33,791 bases of DNA from a virus. A program made the position numbers and the translations under genes. Shown one piece after another: positions 1 to 7,761 of the stretch. The number at the start of each line of letters is the position of its first letter. Within the stretch, counting starts at the first letter, position 1. The notes beneath the pieces are model-generated. The model searched no databases and was not told the DNA's origin. It saw only the letters and a program-made list of their open reading frames with translations. The stretch covers positions 1 through 33,791 of IMG/VR virus record IMGVR_UViG_3300020169_000058. One strand, 5' to 3'.

Positions 1-9
1 TGTATGCGC

Positions 10-1503
10 TCATTTTATATCAACCTTTATCATTTTATATTTAAATTGCTCTTTCTCATATATTTTAACTCTCTCTATAGAGTGTAATAATGTATAGTTT
101 TTTCTACCCTTCCAATGTAGATCGTCAGCTACGTCATATAGAGTAGTGGTCTGACCATTATCTGATTTTCGTAATCCTCGTCCTATAGACTGAAGAACTT
201 TTATTTGACTTTTAGAAGGAGACGCAAATACAATATTATGTAGGTTACGTATATTAATACCAGTACTGAATGTACCTAGAGATGCTACAATGATTGAATT
301 GCTTTGCTTCTCTACTATCTTACGTATTGCTTCTCTATCTGATGTATCTACTTCTCCAGATACAAAGAATACTTTACGTCCTTCTTCTACCTTACTATTT
401 ATCAACTCATAGAGAGGTTTGCCATGAGCGTCCACACGGTTAAATAAGACAAGAGTATTTCCCTTAGCAGATAAAGCCAGATTAGAAATGAGCCTGTTAC
501 GCCCAGTATTTCCAATAATGAAGTCAATTTCCTCTTGATAAGTTTTCTTTCCAAAATCTTCTCTTACTTCTTTAGTATAGTTTAATAATAGTACTTTAAT
601 ATCTAGCGGTGCTAGTGTTTCGTTATCTTGTAATTTCTTTGTAGTAGTAACCTGATATACCGGACCAAATAATCCTTCAAGTACTAGCTTATGTGTCTGT
701 GTACCGTCTAATGTACCTGTGAACCCATACCTATATTTAGCTAGGGTAGCTTTGTTCATAATCGAGGAGAGAGACTTTGACTTAAATCCGTGACACTCAT
801 CTCCAAGTACCATACCAAACTGTTCAAACCATTTCCGAGGTAATTTATATATTGACTGCCAAGTACTAATGATAATAGCTTTGTTAGTTGACTTATCTCT
901 ACCTGAATAAATTTTATGTAATCCATGTTCGCTCATCCCATAATCTAAAAAATCTTGATGCATTTGTTCTACTAAAGACGTGGTAGGAACAATAACTAGA
1001 ATTCTACCTGCTTTAGGATAGCCTACGCCCTGTGCTATATAATGTAACCAGTATTTAGCTATAAGATAAATTATAAACGATTTACCAGAACCTGTAGGAG
1101 ATAACAATATTGCTCGAGATCGTGTTAGGGCTGTTTCAATGGCATCGTATTGGTAATCTCGAGGCTGAAATGGAAGCGCTTCGTCAGCAAGTAAATCAGG
1201 TATATGTTGAAGAGGTTCAGCTGCCGGAACCGGAAATCCAAAATCAGACTCTTCTGTGTCAACAGAATAAGATCGCTCAATTGCAAACTTTATTAAATAA
1301 GCATATAGCCCAGCAGGAAGCTCTCCGTTCATGCGATTAAAAAGTTTTATCTTTCCATCCCAGACGCGATTCTTATATGTCGGCATAAATTTATACCCAG
1401 GAACATAGAACGAGAAGTAATCAGATAGCTCAGCTGCATGTCCTGCTTCACAGTCTACATACAACATACTATAATCTTTTAATCGTACTGTAAAGTCAAC
1501 CAT
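10..1503 (-). CDS. uvsW: UvsW-type superfamily 2 DNA/RNA helicase
   Basis: 497 residues, close to T4 UvsW. In T4 this helicase unwinds R-loops and branched recombination intermediates and drives the switch from origin- to recombination-dependent replication. Visible helicase motifs: Walker A SPTGSGKS (Lys141), DECH box at 235-238, FTGT motif III, and an arginine-finger motif QSIGRGLRK near the C-terminus. The first ~110 residues match the small UvsW N-terminal domain (DYFSFYVPGYKFMP, then a VWDGKIKLF stretch). The ATG start overlaps the last codons of the nuclease gene upstream by 8 nt, with an AAAGAG Shine-Dalgarno, so the two are translationally coupled. The uvsY-nuclease-uvsW order gives a compact recombination operon. 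The gene is complete, with its stop at the left edge of the window. Confidence 0.95.
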   Translation of the reverse strand: MVDFTVRLKDYSMLYVDCEAGHAAELSDYFSFYVPGYKFMPTYKNRVWDGKIKLFNRMNGELPAGLYAYLIKFAIERSYSVDTEESDFGFPVPAAEPLQHIPDLLADEALPFQPRDYQYDAIETALTRSRAILLSPTGSGKSFIIYLIAKYWLHYIAQGVGYPKAGRILVIVPTTSLVEQMHQDFLDYGMSEHGLHKIYSGRDKSTNKAIIISTWQSIYKLPRKWFEQFGMVLGDECHGFKSKSLSSIMNKATLAKYRYGFTGTLDGTQTHKLVLEGLFGPVYQVTTTKKLQDNETLAPLDIKVLLLNYTKEVREDFGKKTYQEEIDFIIGNTGRNRLISNLALSAKGNTLVLFNRVDAHGKPLYELINSKVEEGRKVFFVSGEVDTSDREAIRKIVEKQSNSIIVASLGTFSTGINIRNLHNIVFASPSKSQIKVLQSIGRGLRKSDNGQTTTLYDVADDLHWKGRKNYTLLHSIERVKIYEKEQFKYKMIKVDIK

Positions 1504-2167
1504 TCTCTTTTAATTCTTTATACTTCTGTCTTACATCTAAAAACTGTTGTAAGTACTCATGGGTGTTAATCTTAAAGATCTGAGGTTCATTGTGATCCAC
1601 TGTGATAAGAATGACCCCTTGTCTGATAGGGACTCCCGTTCTCTCATAGAAGGCTGCAGCGTAGAACGATGCTTGTATAAAGTAGTTCGTTATCCACTCT
1701 ATCTTCTTAGGTTTACGAGATGTTTTGAAGTCAACAATAGATAACTCTCCATCAAACTCAGCTATACAGTCAACCTGACCAGCACATTTAAGTCTATCGC
1801 TATAGAGATATTCTTCTTGGAACCATACATTATCTAATCTTTTATCAATGATATCTTTTAGATGACTGAATGTGTATAGGTTATTAGGCATAGCCTTACC
1901 TTTCCAATCATCTACATTATCTATATAGTCCTCAGCTAACTTATGTACAGACGTACCTCTTGTAGCAGCTTGATGAGATATCTTATTAGCTTCTTCCTCA
2001 CCAACTCTTTTACGCCAACGCATGATAGAATCTACACTAAGAATATTCAATACTGTTGTGATAGAAGGATAAGCATTACCGTCTGGGGTAAAGTACTTAC
2101 GACCTTTCTCAGTAGTTTTTCTAGTCATTTTAGGTAGAGTGATACCATGATCAACGTGGGTAAACAT
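1496..2167 (-). CDS. PD-(D/E)XK superfamily exonuclease (MGME1/RecB-like)
   Basis: 223 residues. The nuclease core is visible in the second half: GQVDCIAEFDGELSIVDFKT gives the Asp ... (Asp)-Phe-Lys pair of the PD-(D/E)XK fold. It is followed by a Gln-containing helix (IQASFYAAAF), the usual RecB-type motif QxxxY-like position. An N-terminal stretch with PSITTVL resembles the MGME1/phage exonuclease group. Inferred role: single-strand exonuclease in phage recombination or DNA turnover. It lies between uvsY and uvsW with 2 nt to uvsY and an 8-nt overlap with uvsW, so a recombination role is likely. The ATG has an AGGTAAC-type ribosome site. T4 has no equivalent gene at this position; marine relatives often do (from memory). 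The exact polarity and substrate cannot be read from the sequence. Confidence 0.8.
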   Translation of the reverse strand: MFTHVDHGITLPKMTRKTTEKGRKYFTPDGNAYPSITTVLNILSVDSIMRWRKRVGEEEANKISHQAATRGTSVHKLAEDYIDNVDDWKGKAMPNNLYTFSHLKDIIDKRLDNVWFQEEYLYSDRLKCAGQVDCIAEFDGELSIVDFKTSRKPKKIEWITNYFIQASFYAAAFYERTGVPIRQGVILITVDHNEPQIFKINTHEYLQQFLDVRQKYKELKENG

Positions 2168-2169
2168 TA

Positions 2170-2613
2170 TTAGTTACCTGCCTCAAATTGTTTCCATTTT
2201 ATAATATTGCCGATAGTCTGATGTCGCCAATTTAGATTGTTTACTATCTCAGTAAGAGTTTCTATTACAGTCTTCCAATACTGAACTCTCTCTTCGCTTT
2301 GTTGGATCTCTGGATCACTATCATAGTAGTATTCCATCTCACCTTTCATAACCTTTAGTCCGTCAAACGGATCAGGTTCCCATCCAAGAGCTTCTATAGA
2401 CTCTCTATCCATCTTACCATTATAGTATAGCCATTTTTTCTTTAGTAACGTCTTCTGTTTAAACTCAGAACGTTTCTTAGCTAGCTTAGCCTCTGCTAGC
2501 CACTGTAGGTATTTAGCATGTAATGTAGGAGTAGCTCTCGACGTTTCGTCTAAAGCAGTTCTTTGTATAACACTATCATTCGCCCATTCTTCTAGAATGT
2601 TTTTCAAATCCAT
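2170..2613 (-). CDS. uvsY: UvsY recombination mediator
   Basis: 147 residues (T4 UvsY has 137). UvsY loads the UvsX recombinase onto gp32-coated single-stranded DNA. Recognised by its overall size, the basic central helix (AKLAKKRSEFKQKTLLKKK), the YYNGKMD segment equivalent to T4 YYSGRGD, the RVQYWKTVIETL segment matching T4 LQYWGILLDF, and the C-terminal WKQFEAGN that mirrors T4 RAFEAGK. The ATG is preceded by GAGG at good spacing. It is followed directly by the nuclease and uvsW. No uvsX is in the window, so the partner recombinase must lie elsewhere. Confidence 0.92.
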   Translation of the reverse strand: MDLKNILEEWANDSVIQRTALDETSRATPTLHAKYLQWLAEAKLAKKRSEFKQKTLLKKKWLYYNGKMDRESIEALGWEPDPFDGLKVMKGEMEYYYDSDPEIQQSEERVQYWKTVIETLTEIVNNLNWRHQTIGNIIKWKQFEAGN

Positions 2614-2629
2614 AATATAACCTCATTAT

Positions 2630-3190
2630 TTAATCTAATTCAAAGTAAGAGAACCTAAACGTAACTGGGAAAGTAATTGCAATAGTATCACCAGCAACAG
2701 CTGACATATCCATCTGACCTAAGCTTGTCGGTACACAATCTATATATCTGATCGTTCTAGTAACATTATTATGACTGCTCAACATCATCAGAGTTATATC
2801 TGTAGTTGTAGGTGGAGTAGTATCTGTTACAGATCTATTTAGTCTAGACTTCTCAGGCTTCTGTACCATTCTATGTAACCAATTGTACATCTCAGTATAC
2901 GAATTCATATTCTCGTCAACTACTATTATAGCTTCTAGTTCACCAAAAGTCAACTTGTCCCCAGGTATAGCAATATTACCAATACGTGAATAAGGTAATT
3001 CTGTAACTGGTACTGAGATATTAGGATGAGATACATTCTGACAAAAGAACTCTAGATTAGCAAAGTTCTTTCTATCTACAAGAAGTTTAAACGCAGTAGG
3101 TTGTAATAGATTAAGATTATTTAATCCAGTTGTTGTACCTGTAAGTGCTGTGTCTACATTGACAGTAGATGTTGGATCTAATGTTGGCAT
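2630..3190 (-). CDS. Tail-tube-fold virion protein (gp19-like paralogue)
   Basis: 186 residues from the ATG at 3190. A longer reading from a GTG at 3208 would swallow the AGGAGA Shine-Dalgarno that sits 6 nt before this ATG, so the shorter start is chosen. The C-terminal pattern ITFPVTFRFSYFELD matches the last strand pair of T4-type tail-tube proteins (compare gp19 in this window: FTVEFQVQYWES). The mid-protein stretch NSYTEMYNWLHRM resembles the helix-strand element of the tube fold. It could be a tube cap or initiator (gp48/gp54-like role) or another baseplate tube subunit; which one cannot be decided. A perfect T4-type late promoter box stands 22 nt upstream of the start, supporting a structural role and late expression although the gene sits beside uvsY. 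Confidence 0.6.
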   Translation of the reverse strand: MPTLDPTSTVNVDTALTGTTTGLNNLNLLQPTAFKLLVDRKNFANLEFFCQNVSHPNISVPVTELPYSRIGNIAIPGDKLTFGELEAIIVVDENMNSYTEMYNWLHRMVQKPEKSRLNRSVTDTTPPTTTDITLMMLSSHNNVTRTIRYIDCVPTSLGQMDMSAVAGDTIAITFPVTFRFSYFELD

Positions 3191-3211
3191 TATATGTCTC
3201 CTATTCACGTG

Positions 3212-3219
3212 TATTTATA
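3212..3219 (-). promoter_or_regulatory. T4-type late promoter box for the tail-tube-like gene
   Basis: A perfect TATAAATA on the minus strand, the T4 late promoter consensus read by gp55 sigma with gp33/gp45. It lies 22-29 nt before the ATG at 3190 in a 62-nt divergent intergenic gap. The position directly upstream of a virion-type gene supports function. uvsY and uvsW downstream would also be read from it. Confidence 0.7.
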
Positions 3220-3221
3220 TA

Positions 3222-3229
3222 GATAAATA
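3222..3229 (+). promoter_or_regulatory. Possible late-promoter-like box for the plus-strand orphan gene
   Basis: GATAAATA, one mismatch from the TATAAATA late consensus, 23 nt before the plus-strand start at 3253. It almost abuts the minus-strand late box, so the short divergent gap may hold back-to-back promoters. One mismatch in the first base and the AT-rich background keep confidence low. Confidence 0.3.
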
Positions 3230-3252
3230 ACCTAGTTATTATGGAGAGTAAA

Positions 3253-3999
3253 ATGAAAAGTCAATATGAAATTGTCGCTCCTTTCTATCAACAACAAGAA
3301 TCTAATGAACCTAAACTGTACTCTGCAGAAGACGGTCATAGATATGCTATGTTTGTAAAAGGAAATGATCATCTAATCAATGGTAGAACATATTGTTTTA
3401 AAGATGAAGATGGTAATTATGTTAGCTCATTTGTTAGTCAGTATTCAGATATTATAGAAGACAATCTAGAGCCTGGTATAAAAGCTGGAGTAAGAGCCTT
3501 ACATAAGAAAGGATATCTAACCTTTACTTCTTGTCAAGGTCATGATGATTCTAAGCACAGATATATCGGTGTACTTTTTAATAATAAAGAACAAAAAGAA
3601 ACATTTATATCAGAAGTAAATAAACTAAAATGTGACACATATTGGTACGACAATGTTATTAATACAGTTGAAAGACCTTGTCATGAAGTACCTTGGTGGT
3701 CTGAAGGTGGTATTACATTACATATAGTTTATGATGATCAGTTATATCATCAATCTTCTCAACAGCGACGTAGACAAAAACCATATACAGATTTAGAATT
3801 AACTAAGTTCTGGAATATACAAACTAACCGTAACTATCAACACTATGAATGTGTAGTGCTGTCGTTTGGATATCCTATGTTAGAGAAGAGCATATGGGAA
3901 CGAGCACATAAGTCTCTATTCTATAATCATTATAAAGTTACTAGTGCTTATCATGAGTTTGTTTCTAAAGCTCACAACCTACCAGAGTATTTGGCATAA
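3253..3999 (+). CDS. Conserved-looking phage protein of unknown function
   Basis: 248 residues from the ATG at 3253. An ATG at 3241 is in frame, but the GGAGAG inside its first codons is the natural Shine-Dalgarno for 3253, 6 nt away. I do not recognise the family. It is soluble, with no signal peptide or membrane segment. A motif TFTSCQGHDD near residue 95 resembles the Ser-Cys-x-Gly-His element of several uncharacterised small bacterial and phage proteins, and a second half rich in Trp, Tyr and His (EVPWWSEGGITLHIVYDD) follows. Cys and His could bind a metal, but this is only inference. It is the only plus-strand gene in the left half of the window, wedged between the tail-tube-like gene and the capsid gene, and its stop codon lies in the A-run of the capsid terminator. 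Confidence 0.75.
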   Translation: MKSQYEIVAPFYQQQESNEPKLYSAEDGHRYAMFVKGNDHLINGRTYCFKDEDGNYVSSFVSQYSDIIEDNLEPGIKAGVRALHKKGYLTFTSCQGHDDSKHRYIGVLFNNKEQKETFISEVNKLKCDTYWYDNVINTVERPCHEVPWWSEGGITLHIVYDDQLYHQSSQQRRRQKPYTDLELTKFWNIQTNRNYQHYECVVLSFGYPMLEKSIWERAHKSLFYNHYKVTSAYHEFVSKAHNLPEYLA

Positions 4000-4022
4000 A
4001 AAAAGGGCGGCCGAAGCCGCCC
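3998..4022 (-). terminator. Rho-independent terminator of the capsid gene (UUCG loop)
   Basis: On the minus strand a perfect 7-bp stem GGGCGGC/GCCGCCC closes a UUCG tetraloop in the very stable C(UUCG)G context, followed at once by seven T. It lies 23 nt after the gp23 stop codon. The T-run is shared with the stop codon of the opposing gene. Read on the plus strand the same hairpin is followed only by AAGTTATTTT, so it may also work, more weakly, for the plus-strand orphan gene. Confidence 0.93.
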
Positions 4023-4045
4023 AAGTTATTTTCCGTATCTAAGCC

Positions 4046-5365
4046 CTATGCTGGGTTTAAGATATTGTCTACGCGGAAGATTCTGTAGTACTGGTTAGCA
4101 CGTGCTGTACCAATATCATCGCCAGGTGTTGCGCCTACGAATGGGTTTGCAACCATACCGTAACGAGTTTTAAACCCGATGCGTGGTTGGAAATCATTCT
4201 CGCCAACTGCACGAACCATTGTTAATGGTACGTATGGGCAATAGAAGATACCTGCGTCATATGCGTTTGTACCTTTGTATCCAACTGTGATATAATCAGC
4301 AGTTGCATATGGGTCGATGTATACTTTCATACGACCGTTTAAAGTACCAGCAAATGTGTTACCTGTGTCATCTACATTTAACGCAGTGTTCATTGCAGGT
4401 GTATAGTCTAGCATACCTGATGCTGACAATGCTGTTGCAACGTCTGAAGAACAGATAACGATGTTACCTTTTCCTCTACGAGTGTCTTTTGCGATTTGGT
4501 TAGCTTCACGATCAAGCTGTACAACTAGACCTTTGAATTTCTCAGCTGACCAACGACCATCTGCATCTGTTGATAGATCAAAGATACCATTTTTAGTTGC
4601 GTTAGCAGTTGTGAAACCAGTTTTAGCACGAGAGTTGATTGTACGAATCACTTCACGGTTAATTTCAGCTAAGATTTCTGTTGACAAGATGTTTGCCAAT
4701 TCTGTCTCAGCGTCTAAACCATGAATCGCTTTCAAGTCTTGAGCTAGCTCTAGTGTGTATTCAGCTTTCAAAGCACGTGACTTAGCTGTCACAGTTGCTT
4801 TTTCAATGGTGAAACCCATTTCAGCGAAAGAAGACTCACCAGTTGTACCAAGTTGCTCAGCATTCGCAGTTGACATACCGCCACCGAATGTTGGGATAGC
4901 ACCAGCTGAATCAACGTTAGCTAATCCACCTACACCTGAACCATCAGCGCCTTGTGAAGCTGATGAATCGCCTGAGAAGCCACTTACTGCTTCTGGGAAC
5001 AATGCTTCATCACCTGATGTAGCGCCTGCACGTGTTGTTTTGTACTTTGACTTCATTGCGAAGATCAAGCCTGTTGGACCTGACATTGGCTGAACACCAC
5101 ATACGTCATAAGCCATCATGTTTGGCATAGCACGACGTACTAGTGAGATTAGTACTGGGTTCCAGTTAGCTGCAACTGATGTGTTATTAGCTGCTGCATC
5201 TTCCGTCATCATTGAGGCTTGTTCGCCTTGCTCACGGATTGCTTTTTCTGTGTTCTCAAGAACAACAGCAGTAACGGCACGTTTGTGTGCGTCACCAATG
5301 TTTCCGGCTGACTCTTCGTTCAATACCGGAGACCATTTCTCTACGAGACGATCATAAGTTTCCAT
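4046..5365 (-). CDS. gp23: Major capsid protein
   Basis: 439 residues; T4 gp23 has 521, and shorter versions are usual in marine relatives. It forms the hexamers of the prolate or isometric head. The N-terminus (ETYDRLVEKWSPVLNEE) and the NWNPVLISLVRRAMPNMMAYDVCGVQPMSGP segment, shown here only in part, are the classic gp23 signature, and the HK97-type fold continues to the C-terminal IFRVDNILNP. An N-terminal ~50-60 residue region rich in Glu and Ala is the expected propeptide removed by the gp21 protease; the exact cleavage site is not certain from the sequence. Start: ATG with AGGAG 8 nt upstream. It follows gp22 by 19 nt and ends in a strong terminator. Codon use is richer in G+C than in the accessory genes, consistent with high expression. 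Confidence 0.97.
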   Translation of the reverse strand: METYDRLVEKWSPVLNEESAGNIGDAHKRAVTAVVLENTEKAIREQGEQASMMTEDAAANNTSVAANWNPVLISLVRRAMPNMMAYDVCGVQPMSGPTGLIFAMKSKYKTTRAGATSGDEALFPEAVSGFSGDSSASQGADGSGVGGLANVDSAGAIPTFGGGMSTANAEQLGTTGESSFAEMGFTIEKATVTAKSRALKAEYTLELAQDLKAIHGLDAETELANILSTEILAEINREVIRTINSRAKTGFTTANATKNGIFDLSTDADGRWSAEKFKGLVVQLDREANQIAKDTRRGKGNIVICSSDVATALSASGMLDYTPAMNTALNVDDTGNTFAGTLNGRMKVYIDPYATADYITVGYKGTNAYDAGIFYCPYVPLTMVRAVGENDFQPRIGFKTRYGMVANPFVGATPGDDIGTARANQYYRIFRVDNILNPA

Positions 5366-5384
5366 AATTGGATCTCCTAATTAC

Positions 5385-6314
5385 TTATTTGTGTTTGCGT
5401 AATGCGTTAATGTACTGTTCCATCATTGGAGATACTTCTACTTCATCTGAAGTGTCTGTTTCTTCTGTGATAATGGACTCAGCTGTTTTTGTTTTGCTGA
5501 AATATGATTCTTTCAACGTAGCAACTTTCTGTGAGAAAGCTTTTTCGTTTTCGAAATCAACTGATTCAGCAAGTGATGTTAGCTTTTCAACTTGTGTTTC
5601 TGCTAAGTCTTTTGACGCTTCACGGATAACCGCTGCACGCTTCAAAGATACTAGCTCTTCACTAATTGCTATAGCTTTTGCTGTAGCTTCGTTAACTTGA
5701 GCTTCTAACTCTTCGTTAGTTTCTGCTAATTCATCAACTAGGTCGATTTTGGAATCAGGAACAGTAATATAAGATTCTGTGAACACGTCTTTCAACTTGC
5801 TCATAAAGCCTTCTGCAATCTCGGTACGAAGACCTGTTTGGATTGCTACTTTGTTGTCTTCCATCCATGTTTCAACTACATAGTTAAGATAGCTGTCTAC
5901 TTTCTCTACAAGATCTGCTTTCGTTGTAGATACTTCTTCTGCTAATTGCTCAGCATATTCTGTTTCTAAACGATCGATCTCTTCAGAGATTTTTGACTTA
6001 ACCGCTGCTTCAAAAATTACCGCTGTTTTGGCTTTAAAGTCTTCGGACAGTGTTGCCTCAGATTCTACAAGCGCATTCAGGTCGTCACTAAAGTCTCCAT
6101 CAAAATCTACATCTTCGGCCTTCATTGCCTTGCCAGCAGCTTTTAATTCAGACGGTTGGCTGTTACTCTTGTCACCCTTGCGCTTTGGCGCTTTAGGTCC
6201 CTTCTTCTCAGCTGCATCTACAGATGCAATTGATTGAGCTTCAGCATTCTTCGGATCGTGAGCTTCTTCGATTTCCTCGTCGAGCACAACATCCTGGTCT
6301 ACTTGATCAGTCAT
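5385..6314 (-). CDS. gp22: Prohead core scaffold protein
   Basis: 309 residues (T4 gp22 has 269). It forms the internal core around which the prohead assembles and is then degraded by gp21. Visible features: an acidic N-terminus (DQDVVLDEEIEEAHD), a short basic Lys-rich linker (KKGPKAPKRKGDK), then a long Glu/Ala/Lys-rich region with heptad-like spacing typical of coiled coil, ending in PMMEQYINALRKHK, which matches the usual C-terminus of the family (MxxYxxAL). The Shine-Dalgarno AAGGAG is strong. It sits between the protease gp21 (10 nt) and the capsid gp23 (19 nt), the canonical order. Confidence 0.93.
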   Translation of the reverse strand: MTDQVDQDVVLDEEIEEAHDPKNAEAQSIASVDAAEKKGPKAPKRKGDKSNSQPSELKAAGKAMKAEDVDFDGDFSDDLNALVESEATLSEDFKAKTAVIFEAAVKSKISEEIDRLETEYAEQLAEEVSTTKADLVEKVDSYLNYVVETWMEDNKVAIQTGLRTEIAEGFMSKLKDVFTESYITVPDSKIDLVDELAETNEELEAQVNEATAKAIAISEELVSLKRAAVIREASKDLAETQVEKLTSLAESVDFENEKAFSQKVATLKESYFSKTKTAESIITEETDTSDEVEVSPMMEQYINALRKHK

Positions 6315-6324
6315 AATTGACTCC

Positions 6325-6984
6325 TTACAATTTAGTTTTCATTAACGAGAGGAAATTCTTAAACTCACGTGCCTGTGCCTCATAAAGGTCAGCACGTGGA
6401 GCCTTCTTAATTTCAGTCTCCATTTGTTCAATTACTTGAGGTTCAATAATGCCATTGTTCCAAACCCATTCTACACCTTCCATTATACCATTTACGAAAG
6501 CTGTTGGTGCAGAGGGATCTTGTACGATATCAACCGTATTAAGAACGAAGTCGTCTTTGACGAACATTATGCCATTTTTTTCCTCAAGGCTACCCATACC
6601 ACGAGTTGACACTCCTAGTTGAACACCACCTTCAAGTAATCCCTTAACGATATTACCCATTGGAGTATCCAATACTTGTGCCTTTCCTACAACATCATTC
6701 CCTTTCCAAGAAAGTTCTGTGATCTTGTGTGAAACTTTATCCAGATTTACAGTCGGTCCTTCTGGGTGATTCAATTCACCTACCGCTCTGTTCTGGGAAA
6801 CTTGTTCTGTAACGTACTTATCTACTGCGCCTTCCATTATGGCTTTTGGATAGATACGTCCATTTCTATTCTTTGCTTCGGACTGCATGAACACACCTTC
6901 TATAAAGTGGTTCTTTGTACCATCTTCTTTAGCTTCTACGATACATTCAATATTCTGTTCGTTATATTCTGCTATTAATTTCAT
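6325..6984 (-). CDS. gp21: Prohead maturation protease
   Basis: 219 residues from the ATG at 6984 (T4 gp21 has 212). A TTG at 6999 gives a longer frame, but the ATG forms a 4-nt ATGA overlap with the upstream gene's stop and gives the family's usual beginning. It is a serine protease that cleaves scaffold and capsid proteins during head maturation. Catalytic motifs are visible: GELNHPEGP with His73, and GVSTRGMGS with Ser126, in the order known for the U9/herpes-like prohead protease fold. The NRNGRIYPK segment is also conserved in the family. Genes 21, 22 and 23 follow without internal promoter boxes and are probably co-transcribed. Confidence 0.95.
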   Translation of the reverse strand: MKLIAEYNEQNIECIVEAKEDGTKNHFIEGVFMQSEAKNRNGRIYPKAIMEGAVDKYVTEQVSQNRAVGELNHPEGPTVNLDKVSHKITELSWKGNDVVGKAQVLDTPMGNIVKGLLEGGVQLGVSTRGMGSLEEKNGIMFVKDDFVLNTVDIVQDPSAPTAFVNGIMEGVEWVWNNGIIEPQVIEQMETEIKKAPRADLYEAQAREFKNFLSLMKTKL

Positions 6985-7199
6985 GCTCTTGCGTCCCAAT
7001 ATGTTTTACTAATCTCTCCGTGATCGACATTACCGCTACCTACTCTGCGACAACGTACATACACGGAATGACCATGTGAAGTTCTTATACCATTCGTTGA
7101 TTTCTGCCACAATGCGCGCATTGGGTGATTAACACCTGGATCTGGAGGAGCATTATCATACTCGTACTGATCGTTATTAGGTATTGCTACGAATGCCAT
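6981..7199 (-). CDS. Small prohead-region protein, function unknown
   Basis: 72 residues. Start ATG follows an AAAGG ribosome site and lies 2 nt after the stop of the 70-residue gene; its stop overlaps the gp21 start by 4 nt (ATGA), so translation is coupled to the protease. No Cys-pair, signal or membrane segment. Motifs seen: an acidic-aromatic N-terminus with DPGVNHPMRALWQKS and a basic, Gly-rich middle. T4 carries gp67 and gp68 (prohead core proteins) in the 20-21 interval, so a minor core or head role is plausible, but I see no sequence match to gp68. Confidence 0.8.
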   Translation of the reverse strand: MAFVAIPNNDQYEYDNAPPDPGVNHPMRALWQKSTNGIRTSHGHSVYVRCRRVGSGNVDHGEISKTYWDARA

Positions 7200-7201
7200 T
7201 T

Positions 7202-7414
7202 TTAACCTTTATATGTCTTAACAAACTGTTTAGCCATTTTCTCTGCTTCACGCTGAGTTCTATAACTGTCTAGTCTATCACCATCTAAGTATACCACAAA
7301 CCCTGCTTTTTCTTTATGTATCATCACAGGTATGCGATCTATTTTTTTGTTAAAGACCATTTGACCTGAAGGATGTCTACCTAGCTTTTCTCTTAACTCA
7401 GTGAACGTTCTCAT
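7202..7414 (-). CDS. Small conserved protein in the gp20-gp21 interval
   Basis: 70 residues, start ATG with AAGG/GGA upstream and its own perfect late promoter box 28 nt before it. The N-terminal third is basic (KLGRHPSGQMVFNKKIDRIP). The rest looks like a compact alpha/beta domain (VMIHKEKAGFVVYLDGDRLD, then an amphipathic helix ending QFVKTYKG). The position suggests a prohead core component comparable to T4 gp68, but identity is not shown by sequence. The dedicated late box and tight spacing to the next two genes argue for a real virion-assembly role. Confidence 0.8.
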   Translation of the reverse strand: MRTFTELREKLGRHPSGQMVFNKKIDRIPVMIHKEKAGFVVYLDGDRLDSYRTQREAEKMAKQFVKTYKG

Positions 7415-7441
7415 TCCAACTGCCTTGTCATGTTTATGGTT

Positions 7442-7449
7442 TATTTATA
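7442..7449 (-). promoter_or_regulatory. T4-type late promoter box before the 70-residue gene and gp21-22-23
   Basis: Perfect TATAAATA on the minus strand, in the 43-nt gap between the gp67-like gene and the 70-residue gene, 28 nt before the next ATG. It is the last visible late box before gp21, gp22 and gp23, so these probably depend on it and on upstream read-through. Confidence 0.72.
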
Positions 7450-7457
7450 ATAAAAGA

Positions 7458-7760
7458 TTATTCTAGATCTTCTTCTTCATCTTCTTGATAATCTTCATCA
7501 TCGTCTAATTCCATAGCTTCTTCAGCACCAGCATCAAGCTCTTCTTCTGTCTCTTCTTCTGCATCTAAGTCTAGCTCATACACATCAGGTTCTGTTTGTG
7601 CTTCAGATCCAACTCCATTAAACATCTGATCAGCAATCTTAACCTTCTCTTGTTCAAGAGATTGGTTCATTACATCACCCATGATATCTTTAAAAGTAGG
7701 AGCCGCTGATGCGAAATCCTGATCTAATACTTGGTCAATAAAATCTGATACTTCTACCAT
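7458..7760 (-). CDS. gp67: Acidic prohead core protein (gp67-like)
   Basis: 100 residues from the ATG at 7760, which overlies the end of the gp20 gene spacing-wise by 1 nt and has an AGAGGAAG ribosome site inside the last gp20 codons. A start further upstream at 7790 would only add residues read out of frame from gp20. The second half is almost purely acidic (runs of Glu and Asp ending EDEEEDLE), the hallmark of T4 gp67, the prohead core protein that is cut into internal peptides. The N-terminal ~50 residues are helical with DFIDQVLDQDF. Position directly after gp20 agrees with T4. The assignment rests on composition and place rather than on close sequence identity. Confidence 0.72.
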   Translation of the reverse strand: MVEVSDFIDQVLDQDFASAAPTFKDIMGDVMNQSLEQEKVKIADQMFNGVGSEAQTEPDVYELDLDAEEETEEELDAGAEEAMELDDDEDYQEDEEEDLE

Positions 7761-7761
7761 T

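Noticed and set aside
1110-1340. 76-residue plus-strand frame inside uvsW
   Set aside because: No ribosome site and low-complexity composition; it lies entirely over conserved uvsW helicase codons.
4461-6237. Plus-strand open frames over gp23 and gp22
   Set aside because: Antisense shadows; the minus-strand genes are unmistakable and no plus-strand start signals are seen.
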